Positions 7,987-15,094 of a DNA stretch of 64,000 bases are shown here, piece after piece. Source of the stretch: Ruminococcaceae bacterium FB2012 (GTDB lineage: Bacteria > Bacillota > Clostridia > Oscillospirales > Ruminococcaceae); NCBI GenBank assembly GCA_900104495.1, contig FMXS01000010.1:1-64000 (forward strand), written 5' to 3'. The notes under the pieces are model-generated. The model was not told where the DNA came from. It made no database searches and saw nothing but the letters and a program-made list of their open reading frames with translations. Each line of letters begins with the position of its first letter. Position 1 is the first letter of the stretch. Both the position numbers and the translations under genes were made by a program.

Positions 7987-10617
7987 TCAGCGCTTTTTGC
8001 TGACAATGACCGCTAACAATGATAATAATACTCCAAGACCTGCATAAGGCATACTGCTTGTTGCGGGGTTTTCTGTTGAAGACGGATCACGGGGGCTGTC
8101 TTCACCGCTCTGTGAAGGTTCGCTGCTGTCCGGAGTTTCGGGAGCATCGGGAGATGCGCCTGCTTTTGTGAACACAAACGGCTCAGAATACATATAATAG
8201 TCGCCGCAGTCCTCATCTCCCAGAAGCAGGTCTGCCTTATATCTCCAGATCATAAGTGTGCTGTTACCGTCGATATCTTCTATCTTCACAAGCTCGGCAT
8301 CGTCAAGAGTAAACGTTTCACCCGATTGTCTGGTGGCGGTGGGCTTTGTGATGTCAGCCTCACTTGCAGCTGTCACGTCTTCCGAGCTTATCTCATTTAT
8401 AAGCCCGGAGAATTTCCATGCAAAGTCTGTGGTAAGTCCTGTGACTCCTGAGAGATACCCCTTTGCAATAGAATTATTGTCAGCGTATGTCCACGGCCAT
8501 ACAGTCAGACCTCTGTGCCTGCCTATGTTTACCGTTTTTTCGCCATAGCCCATGATTATGGGATTATAGGTGGCGTTCCAGCGGTCGATAATGCTGTAGA
8601 GCTCCTTTAGTGCTTCCTCAGCTCCGCTGTTGTCCTCTATTTCCTGAATGGCTTTGAATTCGGGCATATAATCAAGCATTCTGTCGTTAATGGGGAAATT
8701 CAAAACTCCGATAGATATTTCAGGGTAATCCTTGTAGATCGCATCAAGTATAGCTTCGTTGAAGGTTATGCAAAAGACCTGATCCCAGGCATCATACTTG
8801 TCTACCATATCCTTGAATACAGGAATGATCGCAGGGTCAAAGCTCTTGATCTCGGTGTCGTGGACAACGCCCGTGCCTTTAAGGCTCTCAAGATATTCAC
8901 GGTAGGTCGGGATAAAATACTCCTTCCGCTCGTCCTGCCCCACCAGCTTGCCAAAGCGTGAATTTTCGGCAGACACCTCATTATCCGTAATGATGCTCTC
9001 CCACTTTAAAGGCATACTTTTAAGCTCGTCTATTGTAAACTCCTCGGCATTGATCTCTCCTGCCATGAGCAGCCTTTCTACCCATTCATCGTGCAGAATG
9101 AACAGCTCGCCGTCCTTTGAAAGCTGAATGTCATTCTCGACCGAGTCAACGCCTTCAGAAACAGCGCCCAGAGCGGATTCAAGTGTGTTTTCAACATACA
9201 CCGACGGGTCGCCCCTGTGACCGATGACAAGGGGGATACGCAGAAGTGTCGGCGCATCGTCCTTGAATAACTTCTGACACTTAACGGCATTCTTGTAATT
9301 GTCGGTGACTATTCCGTTGGCGCCGCGGGTATATGCACGCATAATGCTCTCGGTATTGTCCGAGGTTTTGACCCAGACCGTCGCAGCGAGCGACTGCATC
9401 AGCTTTATGTTCGCCTTGGTTGCAGCCTCCTCTGACAGAATGACCGTCTTGCCGTGAGCACCGTTGACTGCTGCGATCATTTTTGTGATGTTTGATCTGC
9501 TCAGCTCTTTTTTATCTGAATAATCCAGCATCCCGCGCACATAGAGAAAATCTGCAACGTCCTTGACAAGCTCTTTATTATCTTCTGTTGATACTACGAA
9601 GCAGTCCGCAAGTCCAAGCTGCCGGATACGGTCTTTAAGCGCAGCTGCTGTATCTGCATCGTTTATGTAGAATGCGGGTATCATACCCGCTGCGGTCGTC
9701 TTTACATAGGAATCAAGATCATCGCTTATAAGCTTGCCGTCCCTGTCATATACATTCAGCTTTTTATCAAGCCACACAAAGCAGGTCGCAGGACGAACAT
9801 CGGCACTTGCAGTCTGAACAGCTGTCTGATCTGCCTGCCATGCGATAGTAGCCGACATCACTACAGAGGTCTCAGGCTCATAGACCTTGGTATAAGGCAT
9901 AACATATTTCGGTATAACAGCTGTCTCGGATTTTCCGCAAAGAGTGCAGGTGTGTTTTTTCTCGCCCTCGTGTAAGGCATCGGACGGTGTCACCGTTTCC
10001 CACTCTCCCCAGACATGGGCATCAGGGTCAACGGGCAGGGTCTCTGTTACAATATGCCCCTGACTGCAATATCTTGTTTTGCTGCCCTCGGACGAGCAGG
10101 TCGCATCTGCGGTCTCCTCTCTGTCATCGTCCCAGTCGTGCAGGACCTTGAGCTCAAGCACTATTATCAGCCTGTCAGGCTCCGCGAGGATCGGAGTGCA
10201 GTTATAGTCGTTATATTCTATACTGTCGCAGGCAGTAAGAGTTATATCCTTGTCAAAGCTGTAGCCGTCAGCAGGCCTCAGCTCTGCAAAAGCAGTGCAG
10301 CTGTCTCCTCCCTTAAAATCGCCCTCAAAGGCAGTATAGGAGTACGGCTCGGCACTGTCATATGCCGTCACCCATTCAGGTGAGCCGACGAACTCTGCAA
10401 CAGGCATCTCTTTGTCGTCCTTGTTTTCCACCGAAAGCTCTGCATTATCGGTATCGGGGTCGTAATGGCTGCCGCAAAGGGGAGGCATAAATCCCAGATC
10501 TATATGAGTAAGTGCGGTGCTGCTGTCTGCTGCAAAGGCTGAAACAGGCAGCGCAGACGCGATAATTTCCGCTGATAATAAAGCGCTGAGAATTATCCTG
10601 GCATATTTTTTTACCAT
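7987..10617 (-). CDS. Secreted, membrane-anchored glycerophosphodiester phosphodiesterase family protein
   Basis: An 876-residue protein with a signal peptide (residues 1-29, ending SAFAADS). A region at about 170-240 carries cysteine-rich turns (CSQGH, CTLCGKSE) seen in surface proteins of gut clostridia. Residues from about 260 to 460 look like a degenerate half barrel. The GDPD catalytic domain begins near residue 465 with IGHRGDPSVYVENT and continues with DIQLSKDGELFILHD, giving the HR, E and metal-binding residues of the family. The C-terminus has a Ser/Pro-rich linker and a hydrophobic helix followed by KKR, so the enzyme is tethered outside the cell. It may hydrolyse glycerophosphodiesters from phospholipid or teichoic acid. 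It has its own promoter at 10647-10675. Confidence 0.85.
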   Translation of the reverse strand: MVKKYARIILSALLSAEIIASALPVSAFAADSSTALTHIDLGFMPPLCGSHYDPDTDNAELSVENKDDKEMPVAEFVGSPEWVTAYDSAEPYSYTAFEGDFKGGDSCTAFAELRPADGYSFDKDITLTACDSIEYNDYNCTPILAEPDRLIIVLELKVLHDWDDDREETADATCSSEGSKTRYCSQGHIVTETLPVDPDAHVWGEWETVTPSDALHEGEKKHTCTLCGKSETAVIPKYVMPYTKVYEPETSVVMSATIAWQADQTAVQTASADVRPATCFVWLDKKLNVYDRDGKLISDDLDSYVKTTAAGMIPAFYINDADTAAALKDRIRQLGLADCFVVSTEDNKELVKDVADFLYVRGMLDYSDKKELSRSNITKMIAAVNGAHGKTVILSEEAATKANIKLMQSLAATVWVKTSDNTESIMRAYTRGANGIVTDNYKNAVKCQKLFKDDAPTLLRIPLVIGHRGDPSVYVENTLESALGAVSEGVDSVENDIQLSKDGELFILHDEWVERLLMAGEINAEEFTIDELKSMPLKWESIITDNEVSAENSRFGKLVGQDERKEYFIPTYREYLESLKGTGVVHDTEIKSFDPAIIPVFKDMVDKYDAWDQVFCITFNEAILDAIYKDYPEISIGVLNFPINDRMLDYMPEFKAIQEIEDNSGAEEALKELYSIIDRWNATYNPIIMGYGEKTVNIGRHRGLTVWPWTYADNNSIAKGYLSGVTGLTTDFAWKFSGLINEISSEDVTAASEADITKPTATRQSGETFTLDDAELVKIEDIDGNSTLMIWRYKADLLLGDEDCGDYYMYSEPFVFTKAGASPDAPETPDSSEPSQSGEDSPRDPSSTENPATSSMPYAGLGVLLSLLAVIVSKKR

Positions 10618-10646
10618 AATGCTTCTTCCTTTCCTGATGATACCTT

Positions 10647-10675
10647 ATTATATCATAGTTCCATTGCTCTGTCAA
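10647..10675 (-). promoter_or_regulatory. SigmaA-type promoter of the GDPD gene
   Basis: Consensus TTGACA (10670-10675), a 17-bp spacer and consensus TATAAT (10647-10652), 30 bp upstream of the ATG. It lacks the 11-bp-spaced repeats of the peptide promoters, so the gene is probably expressed independently of the response regulator. Confidence 0.85.
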
Positions 10676-10680
10676 ACAAG

Positions 10681-10710
10681 AAAGCGTCTGCATTCCGGTA
10701 CAGACGCTTT
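10681..10710 (-). terminator. Terminator of the small-peptide transcript
   Basis: A perfect 10-bp stem AAAGCGTCTG / CAGACGCTTT with a 10-base loop, followed on the minus strand by CTTGTTTG. It lies between the last small peptide gene and the GDPD promoter. Confidence 0.6.
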
Positions 10711-10764
10711 ACTAACAGATATCTTTCATTTATGCTCGTTTCTTTCCGTGTATATTTGTTGTGC

Positions 10765-10833
10765 TCAGTAAGCAATGAGAACACTTGCCATGAATGTTGC
10801 AAAAGCCACAGAACCTATTACGATCTCGATCAT
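10765..10833 (-). CDS. Tiny hydrophobic peptide, 22 residues (array member 1)
   Basis: Encodes MIEIVIGSVAFATFMASVLI plus AY, a single membrane helix with one early acidic residue. The second of two nearby ATG codons is preferred because AAAGGA lies 10 bases upstream of it. It is the last gene of the unit driven by the repeat promoter at 11137-11170. No leader, double-glycine site or cysteine pattern is visible. It resembles no named family that I recognise. Confidence 0.6.
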   Translation of the reverse strand: MIEIVIGSVAFATFMASVLIAY

Positions 10834-10886
10834 TGTTTTCATTTCCTTTGTTTGTTATCGCTTCTATTTTGCCTTTTTGTCTTTTA

Positions 10887-10961
10887 TCAGCCCCAGATAT
10901 CAATAACAATTGCACAGCCGAAAAAAGCACAGCCTGTTCCAAGTATAAGTGCAGCGATCAT
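10887..10961 (-). CDS. Tiny hydrophobic peptide, 24 residues (array member 2, copy 1)
   Basis: Encodes MIAALILGTGCAFFGCAIVI plus DIWG. The gene has AAAGGAGG eight bases before the chosen ATG; an in-frame ATG two codons earlier is too close to that site. It is a Gly- and Cys-containing transmembrane helix. An identical coding copy lies at 11184-11258 inside a 220-bp duplication. The function is unknown. A membrane-active or signalling peptide is possible. Confidence 0.65.
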   Translation of the reverse strand: MIAALILGTGCAFFGCAIVIDIWG

Positions 10962-11009
10962 GTTCATACCCTCCTTTACTGAATATTTTTATTCGTTGTT
11001 TTTATTCTC

Positions 11010-11090
11010 TTACTTGCAAAAATGAATAATCGTGAAGCCTGCTGCGGCGCCTATGCCCGTGCCGACCACCATTGTTAACAGTACCAGCAT
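11010..11090 (-). CDS. Tiny hydrophobic peptide, 26 residues (array member 3, copy 1)
   Basis: Encodes MLVLLTMVVGTGIGAAAGFT plus IIHFCK, preceded by AAAGGAGGG eight bases upstream. The glycine-rich centre (GTGIGAAAG) resembles glycine-zipper helices that pack in membranes. It is the first gene after promoter 11137-11170 and is duplicated at 11307-11387. Confidence 0.65.
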   Translation of the reverse strand: MLVLLTMVVGTGIGAAAGFTIIHFCK

Positions 11091-11136
11091 TTCCTTTCCC
11101 TCCTTTAAAAGTTATTGTTTTCTTTACTGTGATCAT

Positions 11137-11170
11137 ATTGTATCATACCGTTCCTTGCAAGTTCCTTGCA
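11137..11170 (-). promoter_or_regulatory. SARP-type operator and promoter A
   Basis: Two TGCAAGGA repeats, 11 bp apart (11151-11159 and 11162-11170 with flanking base), followed after 9 bp by TACAAT as -10. No separate -35 consensus is present, as expected for an activator that overlaps the -35 region. It drives peptide genes at 11090, 10961 and 10833. Confidence 0.7.
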
Positions 11171-11183
11171 GGCTTTTTTCTGA

Positions 11184-11258
11184 TCAGCCCCAGATATCAA
11201 TAACAATTGCACAGCCGAAAAAAGCACAGCCTGTTCCAAGTATAAGTGCAGCGATCAT
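11184..11258 (-). CDS. Tiny hydrophobic peptide, 24 residues (array member 2, copy 2)
   Basis: Same coding sequence and ribosome binding site as the gene at 10887-10961. In this copy the gene belongs to the unit of promoter B, downstream of the secreted protein gene at 11412-11843 and peptide 3 copy 2. Confidence 0.65.
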   Translation of the reverse strand: MIAALILGTGCAFFGCAIVIDIWG

Positions 11259-11306
11259 GTTCATACCCTCCTTTACTGAATATTTTTATTCGTTGTATTT
11301 ATTCTC

Positions 11307-11387
11307 TTACTTGCAAAAATGAATAATCGTGAAGCCTGCTGCGGCGCCTATGCCCGTGCCGACCACCATTGTTAACAGTACCAGCAT
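11307..11387 (-). CDS. Tiny hydrophobic peptide, 26 residues (array member 3, copy 2)
   Basis: Same peptide as 11010-11090, beginning MLVLLTMVVGTGIG. It starts 25 bases after the stop of the secreted protein gene, so it is co-transcribed with it from promoter B. Confidence 0.65.
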   Translation of the reverse strand: MLVLLTMVVGTGIGAAAGFTIIHFCK

Positions 11388-11411
11388 TTCCTTTCCCTCC
11401 TTGCTTTCAAA

Positions 11412-11843
11412 TCATATTTCCTTTGCGAACATAACTGTTGCGCCCTTGCTGTCCTGCCAGAGAGTGCCTGCGTTTCCAAGCTCGATCCTGCCGAAGCTGA
11501 GCTGACCGTCTTCCTCGACCGTGGCGAAGCCGTCCTCTCCGAAGGTGATCGTGGCCTGTGTGCAATCTGTGTATTCAAGAACATCACCGTTTCTGTAAGC
11601 CTTGAAGGTGAACTCGTTCACTGTGCCGGTGCAGTCCTTTGCGCGGACAGTGCAGAAATAGGTACCTGCGTCCTCGGCAATAAAGAGCTGTGTGTTTGCA
11701 TTTTTAACTGCATTGTAAATGCCGCAGGATCTGCTGTCATCAGCCGAAGCAGTGAGCACGGCGGTCGTGCCGACTGTCATTACTGCAAGTGCAGCAGCGA
11801 TCATTTTTCTGAAGCCTCTGATTGTCTTAGTTGTGTTTTTCAT
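11412..11843 (-). CDS. Small secreted protein with immunoglobulin-like beta composition
   Basis: A 143-residue protein. The start MKNTTKTIRGFRKM is chosen because AAGGAG lies eight bases upstream; an ATG 19 codons earlier has no site. A signal peptide with the hydrophobic core IAAALAVMTVGTTAVLTA ends at ADDS. The mature part of about 105 residues has three cysteines and alternating beta segments (GTYFCTVRAKDC, EFTFKAYRNGD, ATITFGEDGFATVEEDG), suggesting a small beta-sandwich. Promoter B with the 11-bp repeats lies directly upstream, so it should be co-regulated with the tiny peptides. It is the only exported globular protein in the array and may be their partner, immunity factor or effector; this is inference. 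Confidence 0.75.
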   Translation of the reverse strand: MKNTTKTIRGFRKMIAAALAVMTVGTTAVLTASADDSRSCGIYNAVKNANTQLFIAEDAGTYFCTVRAKDCTGTVNEFTFKAYRNGDVLEYTDCTQATITFGEDGFATVEEDGQLSFGRIELGNAGTLWQDSKGATVMFAKEI

Positions 11844-11896
11844 AGTGATTACTCCTTTTTGATTTTTATTTTTGTTCGGGTTTTCCCTTGCTGTGA

Positions 11897-12019
11897 TCAC
11901 ATAATACCATACCTATCCTTGCAAATTCCTTGCAAGCCTGAAATTTTTATCTCTTGCCTGAATATTTTGAAGATCATTGTCAGTGTGAGCAGTGCTCCTG
12001 CTTCCGCACAGCTGCTCAT
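11897..12019 (-). CDS. Tiny peptide gene, 40 codons, extended paralogue of array member 7
   Basis: Encodes MSSCAEAGALLTLTMIFKIF followed by a basic tail. The core AGALLTLTM-FK is shared with the 21-residue peptide at 12153-12218, but the stop after FK has been lost, so the frame runs on through promoter B. Its ATG overlaps the TGA of the preceding gene by one base (TGATG), so translation could be coupled. It may be a decaying copy. Confidence 0.4.
   Translation of the reverse strand: MSSCAEAGALLTLTMIFKIFRQEIKISGLQGICKDRYGIM
11901..11934 (-). promoter_or_regulatory. SARP-type operator and promoter B
   Basis: TGCAAGGA repeats at 11916-11923 and 11927-11934, 11 bp apart, then 9 bp, then TATTAT at 11901-11906. 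It precedes the secreted protein gene at 11843. Confidence 0.7.
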
Positions 12020-12096
12020 CAAGGGCAGCTGTGAAGGATCAGTCCAACACCGATGTATGTGCAGAGGGCACCGGCCAAAACTATTGAGATCACCAT
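12019..12096 (-). CDS. Tiny hydrophobic peptide, 25 residues (array member 6)
   Basis: Encodes MVISIVLAGALCTYIGVGLI plus LHSCP, with GAAGGAGG seven bases upstream. It is a single Gly- and Cys-containing membrane helix. It lies between array member 7 and the coupled 40-codon gene, in the unit of promoter C. Confidence 0.6.
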   Translation of the reverse strand: MVISIVLAGALCTYIGVGLILHSCP

Positions 12097-12152
12097 ATCT
12101 AAACCTCCTTCGTTATTTGTTTTATCTTGTTTTTGGTGTTTTTTTACTGTGA

Positions 12153-12218
12153 TTATTTGAAAAGCATTGTCAGTGTGAGAAGAGCTCCTGCTCCGAGTAC
12201 GCAGCCTGCTAAGATCAT
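12153..12218 (-). CDS. Tiny hydrophobic peptide, 21 residues (array member 7)
   Basis: Encodes MILAGCVLGAGALLTLTMLF plus K, with AAAGGAGG upstream. The pattern Leu-Ala-Gly-Cys near the N-terminus looks superficially like a lipobox, but the peptide is too short to be a lipoprotein. It is a paralogue of the gene at 11897-12019. Confidence 0.6.
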   Translation of the reverse strand: MILAGCVLGAGALLTLTMLFK

Positions 12219-12254
12219 TGTTCCTACCTCCTTTTTAGTATTTATTCGTTCAGA

Positions 12255-12317
12255 TCAAATAAAAAAGCTCAAGATGCCAATTCCCAGTGGGATAAAAGTT
12301 GCGATAAACATTCCCAT
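12255..12317 (-). CDS. Tiny hydrophobic peptide, 20 residues (array member 8)
   Basis: Encodes MGMFIATFIPLGIGILSFFI, preceded by AAAGGAG nine bases upstream. It is the first gene after promoter C. The whole peptide is hydrophobic, with a central Pro-Leu-Gly-Ile-Gly. Confidence 0.6.
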   Translation of the reverse strand: MGMFIATFIPLGIGILSFFI

Positions 12318-12367
12318 TATGCTCTTCTCCTTTCGTGATTTTGTTTGTTTCTCTTTACTGTGATCAT

Positions 12368-12401
12368 ATTGTATCATACCGTTCCTTGCAAATTCCTTGC
12401 A
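12368..12401 (-). promoter_or_regulatory. SARP-type operator and promoter C
   Basis: TGCAAGGA repeats at 12383-12390 and 12394-12401, 11 bp apart, then 9 bp, then TACAAT at 12368-12373. The downstream leader closely matches promoter A, including TATGATCACAGTAAAG. Confidence 0.7.
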
Positions 12402-12426
12402 GATGTTTTGATTTTTCTCGTTTTTA

Positions 12427-12507
12427 TCAGATGACTCCTGCTACACCCAGATATGCGCATACCATACCGCCAACGGCAGCAACTGCTGCTATACTCAACA
12501 ATACCAT
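12427..12507 (-). CDS. Tiny hydrophobic peptide, 26 residues (array member 9)
   Basis: Encodes MVLLSIAAVAAVGGMVCAYL plus GVAGVI, with AAAGGAG eight to nine bases upstream. It is the first gene of the whole array, driven by promoter D, and stands alone before promoter C. Confidence 0.6.
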   Translation of the reverse strand: MVLLSIAAVAAVGGMVCAYLGVAGVI

Positions 12508-12555
12508 TTGTATTTCACTCCTTTCGTTTTGGTTTGTTCCCCTTGCTGTGTCTAT

Positions 12556-12589
12556 ATAATAGCATAGCTATCCTTGCAAATTCCTTGCA
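12556..12589 (-). promoter_or_regulatory. SARP-type operator and promoter D
   Basis: TGCAAGGA repeats at 12571-12578 and 12582-12589, 11 bp apart, then 9 bp, then TATTAT at 12556-12561. It precedes array member 9. Confidence 0.7.
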
Positions 12590-12623
12590 AAGCTCACCTA
12601 TTCTGTCCTCCAAAAGTGAACGT

Positions 12624-13030
12624 ATTTTGTCAAGTACAGATATGTATATATCATCGGTGATGTGATTTTTAAGCTGAAAGCGGATTCACCGATCTACCTT
12701 GACCGATTGAACGGTATAAAACATCTCATCATCGGTAATCATGACCGACATAATCTGAAAAATGATCGTTTCAGAGAGCAGTTTGCAAGCGTTGACGAAT
12801 ATCTTGTGATCAACGATCAGGAACGCAAGGTCGTAATGTTCCATTATCCGATCGCGGAATGGGAGGGCTTTTTCCATGGAGCCTATCACATCTACGGTCA
12901 TATCCACAACAGTGACAACACGGCAAAAACTGTGATGGAGATGATTCCGAATGCCTTCAACGCAGGAGTGGGTCTCAACGATTTCACCCCGCAGACTCTG
13001 TCGCAGCTTATTGCAAGAAATACGAGATGA
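12624..13030 (+). pseudogene. Metallophosphoesterase, N-terminally truncated
   Basis: The frame opens right after a TGA at 12621 and encodes YVYIIGDVIFKLKAD, LIIGNHDRHNL, MFHYPIAEW and YGHIHNS. These are the second half of the calcineurin-like fold: the GD, GNHD, H and GHxH metal ligands. The first ligand motif (DxH) and about 40 N-terminal residues are missing, and no ribosome binding site precedes the frame. It is a relic cut off at the edge of the peptide array. Confidence 0.75.
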
Positions 13031-13382
13031 CCGTTGTGCGGATCTTGATCGGAAATGTTTGAGTGTCTTTGTGATCTTCAGCCTTTTTGACTGAACATTC
13101 ATCATACATTGTTTAAGGCGATATGTCACAATATATCAGTCAACATACGCAGGAGAGTTTACGGGCGCATCGGTAACAGCAATGCAGAGTGGAAATGTGA
13201 TTCTTTTTCTATTTGTTTTTGGGTGAAACTAAGAATGTTTAACAAATGTAGCACTAATGCGGCTTTCAGCCGATAACATCGTGTCGCGGTGAGTCATATT
13301 TATCACCTTCTATAAAAGATTTTCTGCTGCTTCCGGCAGAAACAGACAAGGCGAGCTCTGCAGCTCGCCCCTTTTTGTTTGT
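13031..13382 (+). other. Intergenic stretch ending in a plus-strand terminator
   Basis: About 350 bp with no credible gene. It ends in a small hairpin TCTGC/GCAGA (13322-13341) and a perfect terminator GGCGAGCT / AGCTCGCC followed by CCTTTTTGTTTG (13353-13382). A terminated plus-strand transcript without an open frame could be a small RNA, or the tail of the truncated phosphoesterase transcript. Confidence 0.35.
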
Positions 13383-13573
13383 TAATCATCGCTTCTGATC
13401 TTTCTTTTGAGAGCGATCATACGATGAACTAAAGCTTTATCCTTTTCTTCATCATCGGAGCTTATCAATTCGCCTTCATCGTCATACCGAGAAAATAACT
13501 CGCAGAGCTCATTCTGATAACTCTCATTTAAGAAATCCGAATCTAAATCCATATCGTCAAAATAATCGTTCAT
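13382..13573 (-). CDS. Small acidic protein of unknown function
   Basis: A 63-residue protein beginning MNDYFDDMDLDSDF. That start is chosen because AAAGGAGGTGG lies just upstream. It is highly acidic in its first half, with a basic helical end (HRMIALKRKIRS). It is the last gene of a minus-strand group with the two genes upstream, 15 bases after the preceding stop. No family was recognised. Its size and charge would suit a DNA mimic or antitoxin-like role, but nothing specific shows this. Confidence 0.6.
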   Translation of the reverse strand: MNDYFDDMDLDSDFLNESYQNELCELFSRYDDEGELISSDDEEKDKALVHRMIALKRKIRSDD

Positions 13574-13588
13574 TGGTACCACCTCCTT

Positions 13589-13978
13589 TTAATCGTCGTC
13601 ATCCTCATCGTCAATGTGATAAATGATGTTTCCACCATCCAGAGTAAGCACTGTGATCTCTTTACAGTATTCAATTGCACGCTTGACCTGTATGTTGTCG
13701 CCGCCGTACATTTCATAATAAACGCCTTTTACCTCAACGAATTGTAAGCCGTCAAGTCTTTTACTCTCGCAGTAACTCCTTATGAAATCAAGAAACATCA
13801 CGCTGGAAACGCTTGAGAAATAATGCCTTCCCACGCCTGCTTTCGGTGCTTGTGTCTTACGCAGAATCAAAATATCATCAATAGCTTTTGCCTCAATTTT
13901 ATCGCCTACAGTTTTATGATATACACCATATAACCCGATAATATGCGCTGTTTTTCCTTCAAAATAAATCAGATTCAT
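13589..13978 (-). CDS. Island protein of unknown function, paralogue family member 1
   Basis: A 129-residue protein starting MNLIYFEGKTAHIIGLYGV, with GGGAGG upstream. It shares layout and short motifs with the genes at 14036 and 18303: an N-terminal hydrophobic strand followed by a GxYG or GFxxL turn, a middle SVSSVMFLDF segment, a VKGVYYEMY motif comparable to FDDIYYSKL and ISGVYYLYD, and a final helix. It ends with an acidic tail of aspartates. No known family was recognised. The triplication inside one island suggests a functional set, perhaps with small differences in partner. Confidence 0.65.
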   Translation of the reverse strand: MNLIYFEGKTAHIIGLYGVYHKTVGDKIEAKAIDDILILRKTQAPKAGVGRHYFSSVSSVMFLDFIRSYCESKRLDGLQFVEVKGVYYEMYGGDNIQVKRAIEYCKEITVLTLDGGNIIYHIDDEDDDD

Positions 13979-14035
13979 TATCATTCCTCCCTATAAAATT
14001 AAGTATAGCAGCGCACTTGCTAACCCTTTATGGTG

Positions 14036-14398
14036 TCATATTACTCTGACGCTGACCTCGTCAATCTCCCTGAAATCACAGCATGTTTTTAGGGCGTCCA
14101 GGAAATCGATCGTGTGCGTGAGCTTACTGTAATATATGTCGTCAAACTCAACAAAGGCCAAAATATTATAGTCGCATCGATCAAAAATTTGCATCATTTT
14201 TTCTTTAAAACTGGGATCACTGATATCAGAGTAATAGCAACTCTCTGGGTCATCGTCTTTATCATTGACAGGCATAAGTGTGATATCCCCCAGCGTTTCA
14301 GTCACTCTGATGTACTTAAAATCAGGATTATACAATCTTTCAAAACCCAGTAAATAAAACATTCCCTTGACTAAATAAACAAAATTCATGGTCATCAA
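14036..14398 (-). CDS. Island protein of unknown function, paralogue family member 2
   Basis: A 120-residue protein (117 if the third ATG, MNFVYLV, is used, for which AAGGAG at 10 bases is the better site). It shares the family pattern: FYLLGFERL at the start, DITLMPVNDKDD in the middle, SDPSFKEKMMQIFDR, then FVEFDDIYYSKL and a C-terminal helix. SDPSFK-LLxxxxDR matches SDPNLKVLLTEWLDRR in the copy at 18303, so those two are the closer pair. It is probably co-transcribed with the two small genes downstream. Confidence 0.65.
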   Translation of the reverse strand: MMTMNFVYLVKGMFYLLGFERLYNPDFKYIRVTETLGDITLMPVNDKDDDPESCYYSDISDPSFKEKMMQIFDRCDYNILAFVEFDDIYYSKLTHTIDFLDALKTCCDFREIDEVSVRVI

Positions 14399-15094
14399 GC
14401 TCCTTCCATTTCATCTCGTTTGTTTTTGCGCGCTGCTATACCCGGAGACTGTTTCTTGCCTCCTATTTCTATTATAACAGAAAAATCTAAAAACTAAAAA
14501 TTTCTAATAGAAAAAAATAGGTTTTTGGAACTTTTTCAGGGGTGGGGTAGTGAATTTTGATTTCATTTTCAAAAAATGAATGTTTTTCGGCGTTTTTCCT
14601 TGCTATGATCAATTGAAAAACGGCGAAATGATGGTGAAACGAGGGTGAAATGGGGTCGAAATAGGGTTGAGAGGTCATGTTGGGTCATGATAGGGGTATG
14701 AAAAGGGTAGGAAAAGGTCATTACATCGGCATGGTTTTCTGTTACTCTTTCCTTTAAGAGCCTAAAACCAAATGACTAATGCCTTTGGCTAAAAAAAGGC
14801 CAAAATTTTCAGTTTTTGAATAAGAAACTGTTCAGAATATGAATATTTTTGCCATATTTTTACATCCGCATTTTGGTTTTAGGTTTTTATCGTCATTTTG
14901 GCGTTTTTTGGTTTTAGGCAAACCACGTATCTGCGCGGTTTGCGTGGTTTGGTTTTAGGGGGCTAAAGCGTTTGGTTTTAGCAGACTAAAGTGCAAACCT
15001 TTCGCTTGTGAAATTGAGGAAAAATTGAGGACGTGTTAGGGAATTTTTATAAACGCTATGACAGAAAGGGTAAAGAGTACGGTGCTATAACCCA
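14399..15094 (+). other. Repeat-rich non-coding region, candidate replication or transfer origin
   Basis: About 700 bp without a credible gene. At 14630-14680 four loosely repeated units of about 10 bp (GGTGAAA, GGGTGAAA, GGGTCGAAA, AGGGTTGAG) follow each other. At 14874, 14909, 14950 and 14973 there are four direct copies of TGGTTTTAG, with an inverted copy at 14761. Between the second and third copy is a 9-bp inverted repeat CAAACCACG / CGTGGTTTG (14919-14951). Clusters like this are typical of iteron origins or transfer origins. The position directly downstream of a helicase with a Rep-like C-terminus fits this, but it is not proven. Confidence 0.4.

Larger units (their letters stand above)
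10886..11105. repeat. 220-bp tandem-type duplication, copy 1
   Basis: Holds peptide genes 2 and 3 with their ribosome binding sites. Copy 2 (11183-11402) differs at one noticed base. The copies are separated by a promoter, so the duplication unit with promoter is 297 bp. Confidence 0.9.
11183..11402. repeat. 220-bp tandem-type duplication, copy 2
   Basis: Near-identical to 10886-11105, including both peptide genes and ribosome binding sites. The near-perfect identity of non-coding parts shows that the duplication is recent or kept uniform by recombination. Confidence 0.9.

Noticed and set aside
11110..12600. Short repeats as a CRISPR array
   Set aside because: The repeats come as pairs at promoter positions 11 bp apart, with no regular spacers and no cas genes.
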